Shown piece by piece: positions 54,118 through 61,967 of a stretch of DNA of 64,000 bases. The DNA is from Saccharothrix obliqua (lineage in GTDB: Bacteria > Actinomycetota > Actinomycetes > Mycobacteriales > Pseudonocardiaceae), in contig NZ_JAHXGQ010000005.1 of NCBI RefSeq assembly GCF_019375475.1, positions 124,001-188,000 on the forward strand, given 5' to 3'. How positions within the stretch are numbered: position 1 is the first letter of the stretch; each line of letters opens with the position of its first letter. The notes under the pieces are model-generated. The model was not told where the DNA came from and did not search any database. It saw only the letters and a program-made list of their open reading frames with translations. The translations under genes and the position numbers were made by a program.

Positions 54118-54969
54118 TCACGCCAGGCGCTTGAGGTACTCCGCCGTTTCCTCCGGGGTGAGTGCCTGGTGGAGGAGTTGCGACCACGTGGCGTCGAAGA
54201 CCTCGATCTGCTCCGGCTCGTCCAGGAAAACGCTGGAAACCTTGTTCTCCAGCAGCACGAGGCCGGCTTCGTCGTCGTACTCCAGGATCACGAACGCGCC
54301 GCTCATCGCCGCGTGCAGGCCAGCGTCGGCGGGCAGGACCTGGACCACGACGTTGGGCAGTTCCGCGGTGTCCAGCAGGTGTCGGATCTGCCGGGCGTGC
54401 GCGCCGGGACCGCCGAAGTCGCGTTCCACCGCGCCCTGCTCGATGATCGCGTGCAGCTTCAGCGGTGCGGCGCGGGTCAGCTTCCCCTGGCGGGCCTTGC
54501 GGCTGCCGACCAGGGCTTCGACCTCGTCGACGGACAGGTCGTGGCCGGTCGCGGTGATGATCTCGCGGGCGTACTCGGTGGTCTGGAGCAGGCCGGGGAT
54601 CATCAGGGGTTCGTAGAACAGCAGCCCGTTGGCTTCCTCCTCGAAGTCCGCCCACGTGTGCCAGTCCTCGCCCGGCAGGTTCGAGTTGTTGATCCGGAGC
54701 AGTCCTCGTTGTTCGGCGTGGCGGGCGAGGTCGAGGAGGTCCACCCGCTGCCTCCGGGAGACCCCGTAGAGGTCCAGCAGCTTCTCCAGGTCGTCCAGGT
54801 AGACGCCGATCTCGGAGGTCTCGATGCGGCTGATCTTGCTGCCGGACATGCCGACCGCCTCACCCGCGCCGTCCGTGGTCCAACCGGAGGCGTTCCGCAG
54901 CCTGCGGAGCGCGTGGGCGAGTCGTCGGGAGCGGACCGAGCGTCCGGCGCGGCGTGCCACGGCGGACAC
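54118..54969 (-). CDS. XRE-family regulator with DUF5753 domain
   Basis: This 283-residue protein has an N-terminal XRE helix-turn-helix (LAHALRRLRNASGWTTDGAGEAVGMSGSKISRIETSEIGV) and a C-terminal DUF5753 domain (GLLFYEPLMIPGLLQTTEYAREII, then ARQIRHLLDTAELPNVVVQVLPADAGLHAAMSGAFVILEY). This is the usual partner of DUF397 proteins. The GTG at 54969 gives the typical start. It forms an operon with the DUF397 gene and is divergent from a small protein gene that it may control. Confidence 0.92.
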   Translation of the reverse strand: MSAVARRAGRSVRSRRLAHALRRLRNASGWTTDGAGEAVGMSGSKISRIETSEIGVYLDDLEKLLDLYGVSRRQRVDLLDLARHAEQRGLLRINNSNLPGEDWHTWADFEEEANGLLFYEPLMIPGLLQTTEYAREIITATGHDLSVDEVEALVGSRKARQGKLTRAAPLKLHAIIEQGAVERDFGGPGAHARQIRHLLDTAELPNVVVQVLPADAGLHAAMSGAFVILEYDDEAGLVLLENKVSSVFLDEPEQIEVFDATWSQLLHQALTPEETAEYLKRLA

Positions 54970-55055
54970 GTTAGGGCCGGCCCCGTGGTGTTCACCAGGG
55001 CGATCACCTGATGGTGTCATTGCTGCTGGAATTGAAGCGCTGCAAACTCTATTCC

Positions 55056-55292
55056 ATGGACCAAGCACCGGAGATCAAGCGGGACTGGGTGTTGCCGTGC
55101 GACGGGAATCGCGGCCGCGTGTTCGAGATGGGGGTGACGCTCGGCGCGGTCGAGTTGCACCTGCCGGACGGAGCCGACTGCATCCGCCTCGAACGGCAGC
55201 AGGTCGCGGCGTTCCGGGCGGCGCTGGCGGAGGCTGTCGTGTGTGCCGATGACGACCTGAGGGTCGCCTCGAACGGGCACGGCCCGGAGTGA
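55056..55292 (+). CDS. Small hypothetical protein beside XRE/DUF397 pair
   Basis: This 78-residue soluble protein (MDQAPEIKRDWVLPCDGNRG, then a strand LGAVELHLPDGADCIRLERQQVAAFRAALAEAV) has no signal. The ATG at 55056 was preferred over 55011 because it sits at the usual distance from the divergent XRE gene; no ribosome site is visible. It lies 19 bp before an amino-acid permease gene. Similar small proteins occur near XRE/DUF397 pairs; function is unknown. Confidence 0.68.
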   Translation: MDQAPEIKRDWVLPCDGNRGRVFEMGVTLGAVELHLPDGADCIRLERQQVAAFRAALAEAVVCADDDLRVASNGHGPE

Positions 55293-55311
55293 TCCGGCAC
55301 ACTGCTGGGGC

Positions 55312-56694
55312 ATGGCGGAAGCGACGAGCGCACCGGAGCTGAAGCGGGCCATCGGGCCGAAGTTGCTGCTCTTCTTCGTGGTCGGCGACATCCTCGGCAC
55401 GGGCATCTACGCGTTGACCGGCAACGTCGCCGGCAAGATCGGCGGCGCGCTGTGGCTGCCCTTCCTGATCGCGTTCGCGGTGGCCTTCCTGACCGCGTTC
55501 AGCTACCTCGAACTGGTCGGCAAGTACCCGCGCGCGGCGGGCGCGGCGCTGTACGCCAACCGGGCGTTCAAGGTCCAGTTCCTGACCTTCATGGTCGCCT
55601 TCGCGGTCATGAGTTCCGGGATCACGTCGGCCTCCTCGGCGGCGCTGGCGTTCGGGCGCACCTACCTGGACGCGATCGTCCGCGAGTTCTTCTCCGACAC
55701 CTTCACGGTCTCCGCGACGCTGGTCGCGGTCCTGTTCATCGTCGGCCTGGGCGCGGTCAACTTCCGCGGCGTGTCCGAGTCGGTCAAGGCCAACGTGGTG
55801 CTGACCTGCATCGAGCTGTCCGGCCTGCTCATCGTGATCGCCATCGGCGGGTACGCGGTGGCGGTCGGCGCCGGCGACGCGAGCCGCCTCACGCAGATCG
55901 ACCCCGCGCCCGACCAGTCGGTCCTGGTCGCCGTCACGTCCGCGACGGCGCTGGCGTTCTTCGCGATGGTCGGCTTCGAGGACTCGGTGAACATGGCGGA
56001 GGAGTGCCGCGACCCGGTGCGGATCTTCCCGCGCGCGATGCTCTGGGGCATGGTCGTCGCGGCGACGGTCTACGTCCTGGTCGCGATCGCCTCGTCGCTG
56101 CTCATCCCGGCCGACGAACTCGCCGCGTCCGGCAGCTCCGCGCTGCTGCGCGTGGTCGAGGTCGGCGCGCCCGGCTTCCCGCTGTGGGTGTTCTCGCTGA
56201 TCGGCCTGTTCGCCGTGATCAACTCGGCGTTGATCAACATGCTCATGGCGAGCCGCCTGGTCTACGGCATGTCGCGGGAGCGGATCATCCCCGCGGTGTT
56301 CGGCACGGTCCACCCGTTCCGCCGCACGCCGTGGATCTCGATCGTCTTCACCAGCGGCGTGGCGGTGGTGCTGGTGTGCACCACCGACATCGCCCGGCTC
56401 GGCGGCACGACGGCGTTGCTGCTGCTGGGCGTGTTCACCCTCGTCAACATCGCGGTCCTGGTGCTGCGCAAGGACCCGGTCGACCACGAGCACTTCCGCG
56501 CGCCCACGTGGGTGCCGGTGCTCGGCGCGATCACGTGCGCGTACCTGGCCAGCCCGCTGTCCGGCCGCCCCGTCGACGACTACCTGATCGCCCTCTACCT
56601 GCTGGCCGCCGGCCTGGTGCTGTGGGTGGTCAACCGCGTCATGCACGGCAAGGTGGACTACGACGCCGCGAAGCTGTCCGACGAACCGTCCTGA
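55312..56694 (+). CDS. APC-family amino-acid permease
   Basis: This 460-residue transporter has 12 predicted helices. The APC core motif FFVVGDILGTGIYALTGNVAG in TM1 and AFFAMVGFEDSVNMAEECRDPVRIFPRAM in TM6-7 match amino-acid/cationic amino-acid transporters. The substrate is not certain. CACACT is eight bases before the ATG. Confidence 0.92.
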   Translation: MAEATSAPELKRAIGPKLLLFFVVGDILGTGIYALTGNVAGKIGGALWLPFLIAFAVAFLTAFSYLELVGKYPRAAGAALYANRAFKVQFLTFMVAFAVMSSGITSASSAALAFGRTYLDAIVREFFSDTFTVSATLVAVLFIVGLGAVNFRGVSESVKANVVLTCIELSGLLIVIAIGGYAVAVGAGDASRLTQIDPAPDQSVLVAVTSATALAFFAMVGFEDSVNMAEECRDPVRIFPRAMLWGMVVAATVYVLVAIASSLLIPADELAASGSSALLRVVEVGAPGFPLWVFSLIGLFAVINSALINMLMASRLVYGMSRERIIPAVFGTVHPFRRTPWISIVFTSGVAVVLVCTTDIARLGGTTALLLLGVFTLVNIAVLVLRKDPVDHEHFRAPTWVPVLGAITCAYLASPLSGRPVDDYLIALYLLAAGLVLWVVNRVMHGKVDYDAAKLSDEPS

Positions 56695-56761
56695 GTGGAC
56701 GGCGGGAAGAACGGTGGACTCCGTTCGATCGGTCCACCACGCGCCGCCGCGCGGTGCCAGG

Positions 56762-57643
56762 ATGGGTGACGTGCTGGAGATCGCCCGCGGCGCGGCGCGC
56801 GCCGTCATCGCCCCGACCGGCGCGGGGCTGAAGTCGTTCGAGGTCGCCGGCGTGCCGTACGTCGAGACCTACCACGACGCACCGCCGATGGGCAGCGGCG
56901 CGGTGCTGGTGCCGTGGCCCAACCGCACGGCGGGTGCGCGCTGGGCCCTGGCCGGCCGGGAGCAGCGGCTCGACGTCACCGAACCCGCGCGCGGCAACGC
57001 CATCCACGGGCTGGTCCGGCGCACGACGTGGGACGTCGTCGAGCACGCCGCCGCGCACGTCACCCTGGCGACGCCGGTGACCGGCGCGGGCTGGCCGGTC
57101 GAGCTGCGCACCACCATCACGTACGCGGTGGACGACGAAGGACTGACCGTCACGCACGGTGTGCACAACGTGGGCGCGGAACGGACCCCGTTCGGCGTCG
57201 GCACGCACCCCTACCCGCGAGCCGGGCACTCCGCGACGGACGAGACCGCGCTGTCGCTGGCGGCGACCACCGAGCTGCCGCTGGACCCGGTGACCATGGT
57301 CCCGTCCGGCCCGGCGGCACCGGTCGCGGGCGAGCGGGACTTCCGCGTGGCGCGCCTGCTCGCCGGTGTCCGTCTGGACACGCCGTTCGGCGGCTGCGAA
57401 CCAGTGGACGGCCTGGTCAGGCACGTGTTGCGGGGCCCGGGTGGCGGGGTCGAGGTGTGGGCGGACCCGGACTTCAGGTGGGTCCAGGTGTACACGCCGG
57501 ACGACTTCCCGGGCCGGGGTCGCGCGGTGGCCGTCGAGCCGATGACGTGCCCGCCGGACGCGCTCAACTCGGGTGTCGACCTGCTCTGGCTGGAGCCCGG
57601 CGACGCGTGGTCCGGCAGGTGGGGTTTGCGTCCGCTCGACTAG
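56762..57643 (+). CDS. Aldose 1-epimerase (galactose mutarotase) family protein
   Basis: This 293-residue protein has mutarotase-like motifs: VPWPNRTAGARW, RGNAIHGLVRRTTW with the catalytic-type histidine, THGVHNVGAERTPFGVGTHPYPR and a late AVEPMTCPPDALNSG with the probable catalytic glutamate. It interconverts sugar anomers. GTG 56771 has a better-spaced AGGA than ATG 56762 and is an alternative start. It is 68 bp after the permease gene. Confidence 0.92.
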   Translation: MGDVLEIARGAARAVIAPTGAGLKSFEVAGVPYVETYHDAPPMGSGAVLVPWPNRTAGARWALAGREQRLDVTEPARGNAIHGLVRRTTWDVVEHAAAHVTLATPVTGAGWPVELRTTITYAVDDEGLTVTHGVHNVGAERTPFGVGTHPYPRAGHSATDETALSLAATTELPLDPVTMVPSGPAAPVAGERDFRVARLLAGVRLDTPFGGCEPVDGLVRHVLRGPGGGVEVWADPDFRWVQVYTPDDFPGRGRAVAVEPMTCPPDALNSGVDLLWLEPGDAWSGRWGLRPLD

Positions 57644-57647
57644 GTTG

Positions 57648-57660
57648 TTAGCGTCGCTAA
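57648..57660. promoter_or_regulatory. Small palindrome at the amidohydrolase start
   Basis: TTAGCGTCGCTAA is a perfect 13-base palindrome around a central T, two bases before the ATG of the amidohydrolase gene. No ribosome site is visible. It may be an operator covering the start of a leaderless transcript or part of the promoter. Confidence 0.35.
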
Positions 57661-57662
57661 AC

Positions 57663-58856
57663 ATGAACGTGGCGATCACTGGCGGTTACGTCGTCCCGAT
57701 CTCGGGGACGCCCATCGAGAACGGCACGGTCCTGGTCCGGGACGGCAAGATCGCGGAGGTCGGCGCGGACGTCGTCGTGCCGCCGGGCTTCCGGGTCGTG
57801 GACGCGGCGGGCGGCTGGGTGCTGCCCGGTTTCGTGGAGGCCCACGCCCACCTCGGCGTGCACGAGGAGGGCGAGGGCTGGGCGGGTCAGGACACCAACG
57901 AGATGACCGACCCGAACGGTGCCCGGCTGCGTGCGCTGGACGCCCTCAACCCGGCCGACGTCGGTTTCGCCGACGCGCTCATGGGCGGCGTCACCACGGC
58001 CGTGATCAAACCCGGCTCGGGCAACGTCATCGGCGGCCGGACCGTCGCCGTGAAGTGCTGGGGCCGCACCGCGGACGAGATGCTGGTGCGCGAGCCGGTC
58101 AGCGTCAAGAGCGCCCTCGGGGAGAACCCCAAGCGCGTCTACGGCGAGCAGAAGAAGCTGCCGTCCACGCGGCAGGGCGTCGCGGCCGTCATCCGCGACG
58201 CGTTCACCAAGACCCAGGACTACGTCGCCCGCAAGGCCGCCGCCGACGGCCCGTTCGAGCGGGACAACACGCTGGAGGTGCTGTCCCAGGTGCTCGACGG
58301 CACCCTGCCGTGGTGCCAGCACTGCCACCGCGCCGACGACATCGCGACCGCGCTGCGGCTCGCCGACGAGTTCGGCTACCGGCTGATCGTCAACCACGGC
58401 ACCGAGGGCCACCTGGTCGCGGACCTACTCGCCGAGCGGAACGTGCCGGTCGTGATCGGGCCGCTGTTCACGTCGCGGTCCAAGGTGGAGGTCCGGAACC
58501 GGTCGCTGCACACGCCCGGCGTGCTGGCGCGGGCGGGCGTGGAGATCGCCATCACCACCGACCACCCGGTGGTGCCGATCAACTTCCTGGTGCACCAGGC
58601 GACGCTGGCCGTGAAGGAGGGGCTGGACCGCGACGTGGCGCTCGCGGCCCTCACCGCGAACCCGGCCCGCATCATGGGCCTGGCGGACCGCGTCGGCTCG
58701 CTGACGCCCGGCCTGGACGGCGACGTGGTGGTGTGGTCCGGCGACCCGCTGGACGTGATGAGCCGCGCCCTGCGCGTCTTCGTGGAGGGCCGCGAGGTCT
58801 ACCGGTACGAGGACGGCGAGGGCGTCGTCGAGGACCCGTACCACCGGGAACCCTGA
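57663..58856 (+). CDS. Amidohydrolase (imidazolonepropionase-like)
   Basis: This 397-residue metal-dependent hydrolase has the composite beta-sandwich and TIM-barrel layout. It shows VVDAAGGWVLPGFVEAHAHLGVHEEG with the HxH metal site, LIVNHGTEGH, then ITTDHPVVPINFLVHQA with the catalytic aspartate, ALTANPARIMGLADRVGSLTPGLDGDVVVWSGDP. The sequence is closest to the amidohydrolase/prolidase-like imidazolonepropionase group; the substrate is unknown. The ATG at 57663 is 20 bp after the epimerase stop. Confidence 0.9.
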   Translation: MNVAITGGYVVPISGTPIENGTVLVRDGKIAEVGADVVVPPGFRVVDAAGGWVLPGFVEAHAHLGVHEEGEGWAGQDTNEMTDPNGARLRALDALNPADVGFADALMGGVTTAVIKPGSGNVIGGRTVAVKCWGRTADEMLVREPVSVKSALGENPKRVYGEQKKLPSTRQGVAAVIRDAFTKTQDYVARKAAADGPFERDNTLEVLSQVLDGTLPWCQHCHRADDIATALRLADEFGYRLIVNHGTEGHLVADLLAERNVPVVIGPLFTSRSKVEVRNRSLHTPGVLARAGVEIAITTDHPVVPINFLVHQATLAVKEGLDRDVALAALTANPARIMGLADRVGSLTPGLDGDVVVWSGDPLDVMSRALRVFVEGREVYRYEDGEGVVEDPYHREP

Positions 58857-58860
58857 GACC

Positions 58861-58904
58861 CCGGGCGGTCGGTGGTCGAGTTCCCCCTTCCGCCGACCGC
58901 CCGG
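58861..58904. terminator. Hairpin terminator between convergent genes
   Basis: A perfect 12-bp stem (58861-58872 with 58893-58904) with a 20-base loop fills the gap between the amidohydrolase stop and the acyl-CoA dehydrogenase stop. Confidence 0.8.
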
Positions 58905-58911
58905 CCCCGGG

Positions 58912-60054
58912 TCACCGCCGCAGCTCGCGCCCGATCACCAGGCGCTGGATCTGGTTGGTGCCCTCGAAGATCTGGAGCACCTTCGCCTCGCGCATGTACC
59001 GCTCCACCGGGAAGTCGCGGGTGTAGCCCGCGCCGCCCAACACCTGCACGGCGTCCGTGGTGACCTTCATCGCGGCGTCCGTGCACACCAGCTTCGCGAT
59101 CGCCGCCTGCCGCGTGAACGGCAGGCCGCGGTCACGCCGGCGGGCCGCCGCCAGGTACGTGGCGCGAGCCGACTCGACCGCCGCCGCCATGTCCGCCAGC
59201 AGGAACTCCAGGCCCTGGAAGTCGATGATCGCCCGGCCGAACTGGGTGCGCTGCTTCGCGTACGCCACAGCCTCGTCCAGCGCCGCCTGCGCCAGGCCGA
59301 CCGCGCACGCCGAGATGCCGAGCCGCCCGGAGTCCAACGCGGACAAGGCGATCTTCAGCCCGTCGCCCTCCGCGCCGATGAGCCGGTCGGCGTCCAGCGC
59401 CACGTCCTCGAACCGGAGCTGCGCGGTGATCGACCCGGTGAGGCCCATCTTGCGCTCGGGCGACGCGGCCGACAGACCGTCCGCCGCACCGGGCGCGAGG
59501 AAGCAGCTCACGCCCCTGCCGCCCGTGTCCGCCGTGCGGGCCATGAGCGTGTAGAAGTCGGCCACCCCCGCGTGCGTGATCCACGCCTTCGTGCCGTTGA
59601 CGACGTACTTGTCACCCTCGCGCTTGGCACGCGTGGACAACGCGCCCGCGTCGGAACCCGCGTGCGCCTCGGACAACGCGTACCCGCCGAGCAGGTCGCC
59701 CCCCAGCACGTCCGGCAGCCAGCGCTCCTGCTGCTCCTCCGTGCCGAACGTGGCCAGCGCGTAGGTCGACATGACGTGCACGGACAGGCCGACGCCCACG
59801 GACATCCACGCGCCCGCCACCTCTTCGAGCGCCTGGAGGTACACCTCGTACGGCTGCTCGCCGCCGCCGAACCGCTCCGGGTACGGCAGGCCCAGCAGGC
59901 CGCTCTTGCCGAGCAGGCGGAAGGTCTCGCGCGGGAACCGCGCGTCCTCCTCGGCCGCCGCGGCGTGCGGTGCCAGTTCGGCGCGGGCGATCTCCCGGAC
60001 CAGGTCCAGCAGGTCCTCGGCTTCGGTCGTGGGCAGCAGGCGCTCGGCGGGCAT
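58912..60054 (-). CDS. Acyl-CoA dehydrogenase
   Basis: This 380-residue FAD enzyme oxidises an acyl-CoA to the enoyl-CoA. Signatures: LGGYALSEAHAGSDAGAL, VNGTKAWITHAG, YAKQRTQFGRAIIDFQGLEFLLADMA, VLGGAGYTRDFPVERYMREAKV. The catalytic glutamate is Glu364 in FEGTNQIQRL. It resembles short- or branched-chain dehydrogenases. It is divergent from a TetR gene across a 108-bp gap with regular half-sites, so TetR control is likely. Confidence 0.95.
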   Translation of the reverse strand: MPAERLLPTTEAEDLLDLVREIARAELAPHAAAAEEDARFPRETFRLLGKSGLLGLPYPERFGGGEQPYEVYLQALEEVAGAWMSVGVGLSVHVMSTYALATFGTEEQQERWLPDVLGGDLLGGYALSEAHAGSDAGALSTRAKREGDKYVVNGTKAWITHAGVADFYTLMARTADTGGRGVSCFLAPGAADGLSAASPERKMGLTGSITAQLRFEDVALDADRLIGAEGDGLKIALSALDSGRLGISACAVGLAQAALDEAVAYAKQRTQFGRAIIDFQGLEFLLADMAAAVESARATYLAAARRRDRGLPFTRQAAIAKLVCTDAAMKVTTDAVQVLGGAGYTRDFPVERYMREAKVLQIFEGTNQIQRLVIGRELRR

Positions 60055-60096
60055 CTTCGACCTCCGCGACGGCCGGTGCCGTCGATCGACGGGAGC

Positions 60097-60132
60097 GTAC
60101 TGTCAGCTGTACTGTAGGACGTACTCCAGTAT
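60097..60132. promoter_or_regulatory. Three 12-bp-spaced GTACT half-sites (probable TetR operator)
   Basis: GTACTGTCAGCT (60097-60108), GTACTGTAGGAC (60109-60120) and GTACTCCAGTAT (60121-60132) form a head-to-tail array in the divergent gap between the acyl-CoA dehydrogenase and TetR genes. TACTG and CAGTA also give an inverted relation across the array. This is the expected place for a shared operator. Confidence 0.6.
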
Positions 60133-60162
60133 CATCGCCAGGGGCTGTGACAGAGTCGTCCC

Positions 60163-60762
60163 ATGACCTCCTCGATCGCGCGCAGACCGCTCACGCCCCG
60201 GCAGGTCGACCTGCTCGCCAAGCTGGAGGCGCTGGTGCTGGCGGAGGGGTTCGCGCACTTCACGCTGGACGACCTGGCCGCACGCCTGCGTTGCTCCAAG
60301 TCCACCCTCTACGCGCTGGCGACCAGCAAGGAACAGCTCGCCGTGCGCGTCGTGGGCCGGTACTTCAAGGGCGCGGCGGAGCGGATCGAGCAGCGGGTGG
60401 CCGGTGTCGCCGACGTCCGCGACCGCATCGACACGTACCTCACGGGCGCGGCGGAGGAGCTGCGTCGGGCGTCCGCGCAGTTCATCGCGGACGTGTCGGC
60501 GTACGCCCCGACACGGTCCACCTACGAGCGCAACGCGCGTGCGGCGGCCGAGCGCATCCGCTCGTTCATCCAGGACGGTGTGCAGAGCGGTGTGTTCCGC
60601 GAGGTCCACGCCACCCTGGTGGCGGAGATGGCGGGACTGCTCATCGAGGGCATCCAGACCGGCGTGCTCACCCGTCGGGCCGGCGTGTCGGACGCGGAGG
60701 CGTTCACCGCGCTCGGTGAGCTGCTGCTCGACGGCCTGCGCAGGGAACGGAGCCGGACGTGA
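60163..60762 (+). CDS. TetR-family regulator of the acyl-CoA dehydrogenase region
   Basis: This 199-residue regulator has a TetR helix-turn-helix (LLAKLEALVLAEGFAHFTLDDLAARLRCSKSTLYALATSKEQLAVRVV) and a helical ligand-binding domain ending LLIEGIQTGVLTRR. It is divergent from the dehydrogenase gene and its 3' end overlaps a PfkB kinase gene (GTGA). An acyl-CoA ligand is a plausible guess given the neighbour. Confidence 0.92.
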   Translation: MTSSIARRPLTPRQVDLLAKLEALVLAEGFAHFTLDDLAARLRCSKSTLYALATSKEQLAVRVVGRYFKGAAERIEQRVAGVADVRDRIDTYLTGAAEELRRASAQFIADVSAYAPTRSTYERNARAAAERIRSFIQDGVQSGVFREVHATLVAEMAGLLIEGIQTGVLTRRAGVSDAEAFTALGELLLDGLRRERSRT

Positions 60763-61697
60763 TCGTCATCGCGGGTGAAGCCCTGGTCGACCTCGTGCCC
60801 ACGGCGGGCGGCGACCTCGCGCCCCGGCTCGGCGGCGGGCCGTACAACGCGGCCGTGGCCGCCGGGCGGCTGGACGCGCCGGTCGAGTTCCTGTCCCGCG
60901 TCTCCACCGACCTGTTCGGCGACCGGCTGCTGGACCGGCTGCACGCGGCGAACGTCGGGACGGACCTCGTGCAGCGCGGACCGGAGCCGACGACGCTCGC
61001 CGTGGTCGGGCTCGGCGACGACGGCTCGGCGCGGTACTCGTTCTACGTGGAGGGCACGGCCGACCGGCTCGTCACCGACCCGGGTCCGCTGCCGCCGTCC
61101 GTGCGCGCCGTGTCGTTCGGCACGCTCTCCCTCGTCCTGGAGCCGGGTGCGAGTGCGTACGAACGCGTGCTGTGGCGGGAATCCCGGCGCGGCGCGCTGA
61201 CCGTGCTCGACCCGAACGTCCGACCCGGACTGATCCACGACCCGCTCGCCTACCGCGACCGGTACGCCTCGTGGCTGCCGCACGTGGGTCTGCTGAAGGT
61301 GTCCGCGGACGACGCGCGGTGGCTGGCCGACCTGCCCGCCGACGCGCCCGAGGACGCCGTGCTGGACGTCGTGCGCGACTGGCGGGCGGCGGGACCCGCG
61401 GCCGTCGTGCTCACGCTCGGCTCGGACGGGTTGGCCGTGGTGACCGCCGGCGGCGAGGTGATCCGTGTCCCACCGGTCCGGGTGAACGTCGTTGACACGA
61501 TCGGGGCGGGCGACACGGTGCACGGCGCGTTGCTCGCCTGGCTGCACGACCACGACGCGCTCTCCGCCGACGCCGTGCGCGGCCTCGACACCGCCCGCTG
61601 GACCGCCGCGCTGTCCTGGGCGGGCGCCGCCGCGGCCATTACCTGCTCGCGCGCGGGAGCGGAACCGCCATTCAAACGCGAGCCGGGGATGACCTAG
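60759..61697 (+). CDS. PfkB-family carbohydrate kinase
   Basis: This 312-residue ribokinase-fold kinase phosphorylates a sugar. It has the N-terminal GGGPYNAAVAAGRL substrate motif and the C-terminal VVDTIGAGDTVHGALLAWL motif with the catalytic Asp and anion hole. It resembles fructokinases. The GTG overlaps the TetR stop by four bases, so it is co-transcribed with the regulator. The exact sugar is not evident. Confidence 0.93.
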   Translation: MIVIAGEALVDLVPTAGGDLAPRLGGGPYNAAVAAGRLDAPVEFLSRVSTDLFGDRLLDRLHAANVGTDLVQRGPEPTTLAVVGLGDDGSARYSFYVEGTADRLVTDPGPLPPSVRAVSFGTLSLVLEPGASAYERVLWRESRRGALTVLDPNVRPGLIHDPLAYRDRYASWLPHVGLLKVSADDARWLADLPADAPEDAVLDVVRDWRAAGPAAVVLTLGSDGLAVVTAGGEVIRVPPVRVNVVDTIGAGDTVHGALLAWLHDHDALSADAVRGLDTARWTAALSWAGAAAAITCSRAGAEPPFKREPGMT

Positions 61698-61967
61698 CTC
61701 TCACCCGCGTTGAGGTGGAGGAACGCGGCAAAACGGCTACGGTGGGGAGGCGCGCTAGCCACCCGTGCATCCAGTGTGATGCCGGTCCCACCTCGCAGAA
61801 TCGGTTCACGCCGCGGCTGTGTAGCGGGTCGCCCGCCGACTAGCGTGGCCACAACTGACAGGACCCCAACGGGGTGGTGCTGCGGTGCGGAGAGCCCATG
61901 GCCTCCGCTTGCGCGCGTGCGAGTACCCGCACCAGGCCACCCCGCCCTAGCGTGAGAGGGACTCTGA
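61698..61967. promoter_or_regulatory. gltA upstream region
   Basis: This 270-bp gap precedes the citrate synthase gene and should contain its promoter. GAGAGGGA serves as ribosome site before the ATG at 61968. No clear palindrome, repeat or small gene was seen. Confidence 0.45.

Noticed and set aside
54118..55292. Classical toxin-antitoxin reading of the XRE/DUF397/small-protein group
   Set aside because: No toxin fold (RelE, HicA, Fic, PIN) is visible; the DUF5753 and DUF397 families are known as regulatory pairs in actinomycetes.
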